Source: Bacteroidales bacterium UBA6267
Lineage (GTDB): Bacteria > Bacteroidota > Bacteroidia > Bacteroidales > UBA1556
Direction of reading: 5' to 3'
Assembly: GCA_002440745.1 (NCBI GenBank)
Contig: DJVB01000063.1
Coordinates: forward strand, 1-14,591
Length of the DNA stretch: 14,591 nt
The notes beneath the pieces were generated by a model. The model saw nothing but the letters and a program-made list of their open reading frames with translations. It did no database searches and was not told where the DNA came from. Below are positions 14,568-14,591 of the stretch, piece by piece. Made by a program: the position numbers and the translations under genes. Positions within the stretch are counted from its first letter, which is position 1. Every line of letters starts with the position of its first letter.

Positions 14568-14591
14568 GGTTTGGTAGTTCAGTTGGTTAGA
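14568..14591 (+). tRNA. 5' part of a tRNA gene, possibly tRNA-Asp (cut by window end)
   Basis: GGTTTGG (acceptor 5' strand), TA at positions 8-9, then GTTC AGTTGGTTA GA forms the 5' side of the D arm with the invariant GG in the loop. A promoter lies upstream at the right distance. The anticodon is outside the window; the acceptor and D-arm sequence resemble bacterial tRNA-Asp, so identity is a guess. Confidence 0.7.

Overview
The window looks like chromosome of a low-GC member of the Bacteroidota, probably an environmental Bacteroidales-like lineage; genus cannot be told from sequence alone. The pointers are repeated TAnnTTTG promoter elements (the -7 box of Bacteroidota sigma factor), a type IX secretion (T9SS) C-terminal sorting domain, HmuY-family proteins, a TonB-dependent receptor with an N-terminal carboxypeptidase-regulatory-like domain, a DUF4369/DUF5106/thioredoxin-type protein, a DUF5063 protein, and weak or absent Shine-Dalgarno sequences.

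Layout. 1-370 is non-coding: a terminator hairpin at the left edge and degenerate 8-bp direct repeats. 371-1309 (minus) is an AT-rich gene for an exported EreA/ChaN-like protein. 1616-2836 is rocD (ornithine aminotransferase), a one-gene unit with its own promoter and a strong terminator. 3067-3801 is a FkbM-type methyltransferase. 3802-4069 holds two heptanucleotide repeat families and a promoter. 4070-8298 is a tight five-gene run: DUF5063 protein, exported thioredoxin-like protein, M16 zinc peptidase, class I O-methyltransferase and a SUI1/YciH-type translation factor. A convergent lipoprotein gene (8352-8873, minus) ends at its own terminator.

9050-14184 is the most interesting part. It is a putative heme (or related ligand) uptake locus: a promoter, a leader with Fur-box-like palindromes, a small unrecognised membrane protein, a HmuY-like protein with a T9SS sorting domain, a TonB-dependent receptor with FRAP and NPNL motifs, and a second HmuY-like protein made as a lipoprotein. 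The two HmuY-like proteins look paralogous and each seems to carry an internal duplication. One would be secreted or anchored by T9SS, the other lipid-anchored and probably surface-exposed, so they could pass ligand to the receptor between them. The hmuSTUV genes of the Porphyromonas gingivalis hmu operon are not in the window.

The right edge carries the small SRP RNA gene (ffs) with promoter and terminator, then a promoter and the first 24 bases of a tRNA gene, possibly tRNA-Asp, cut by the window end.
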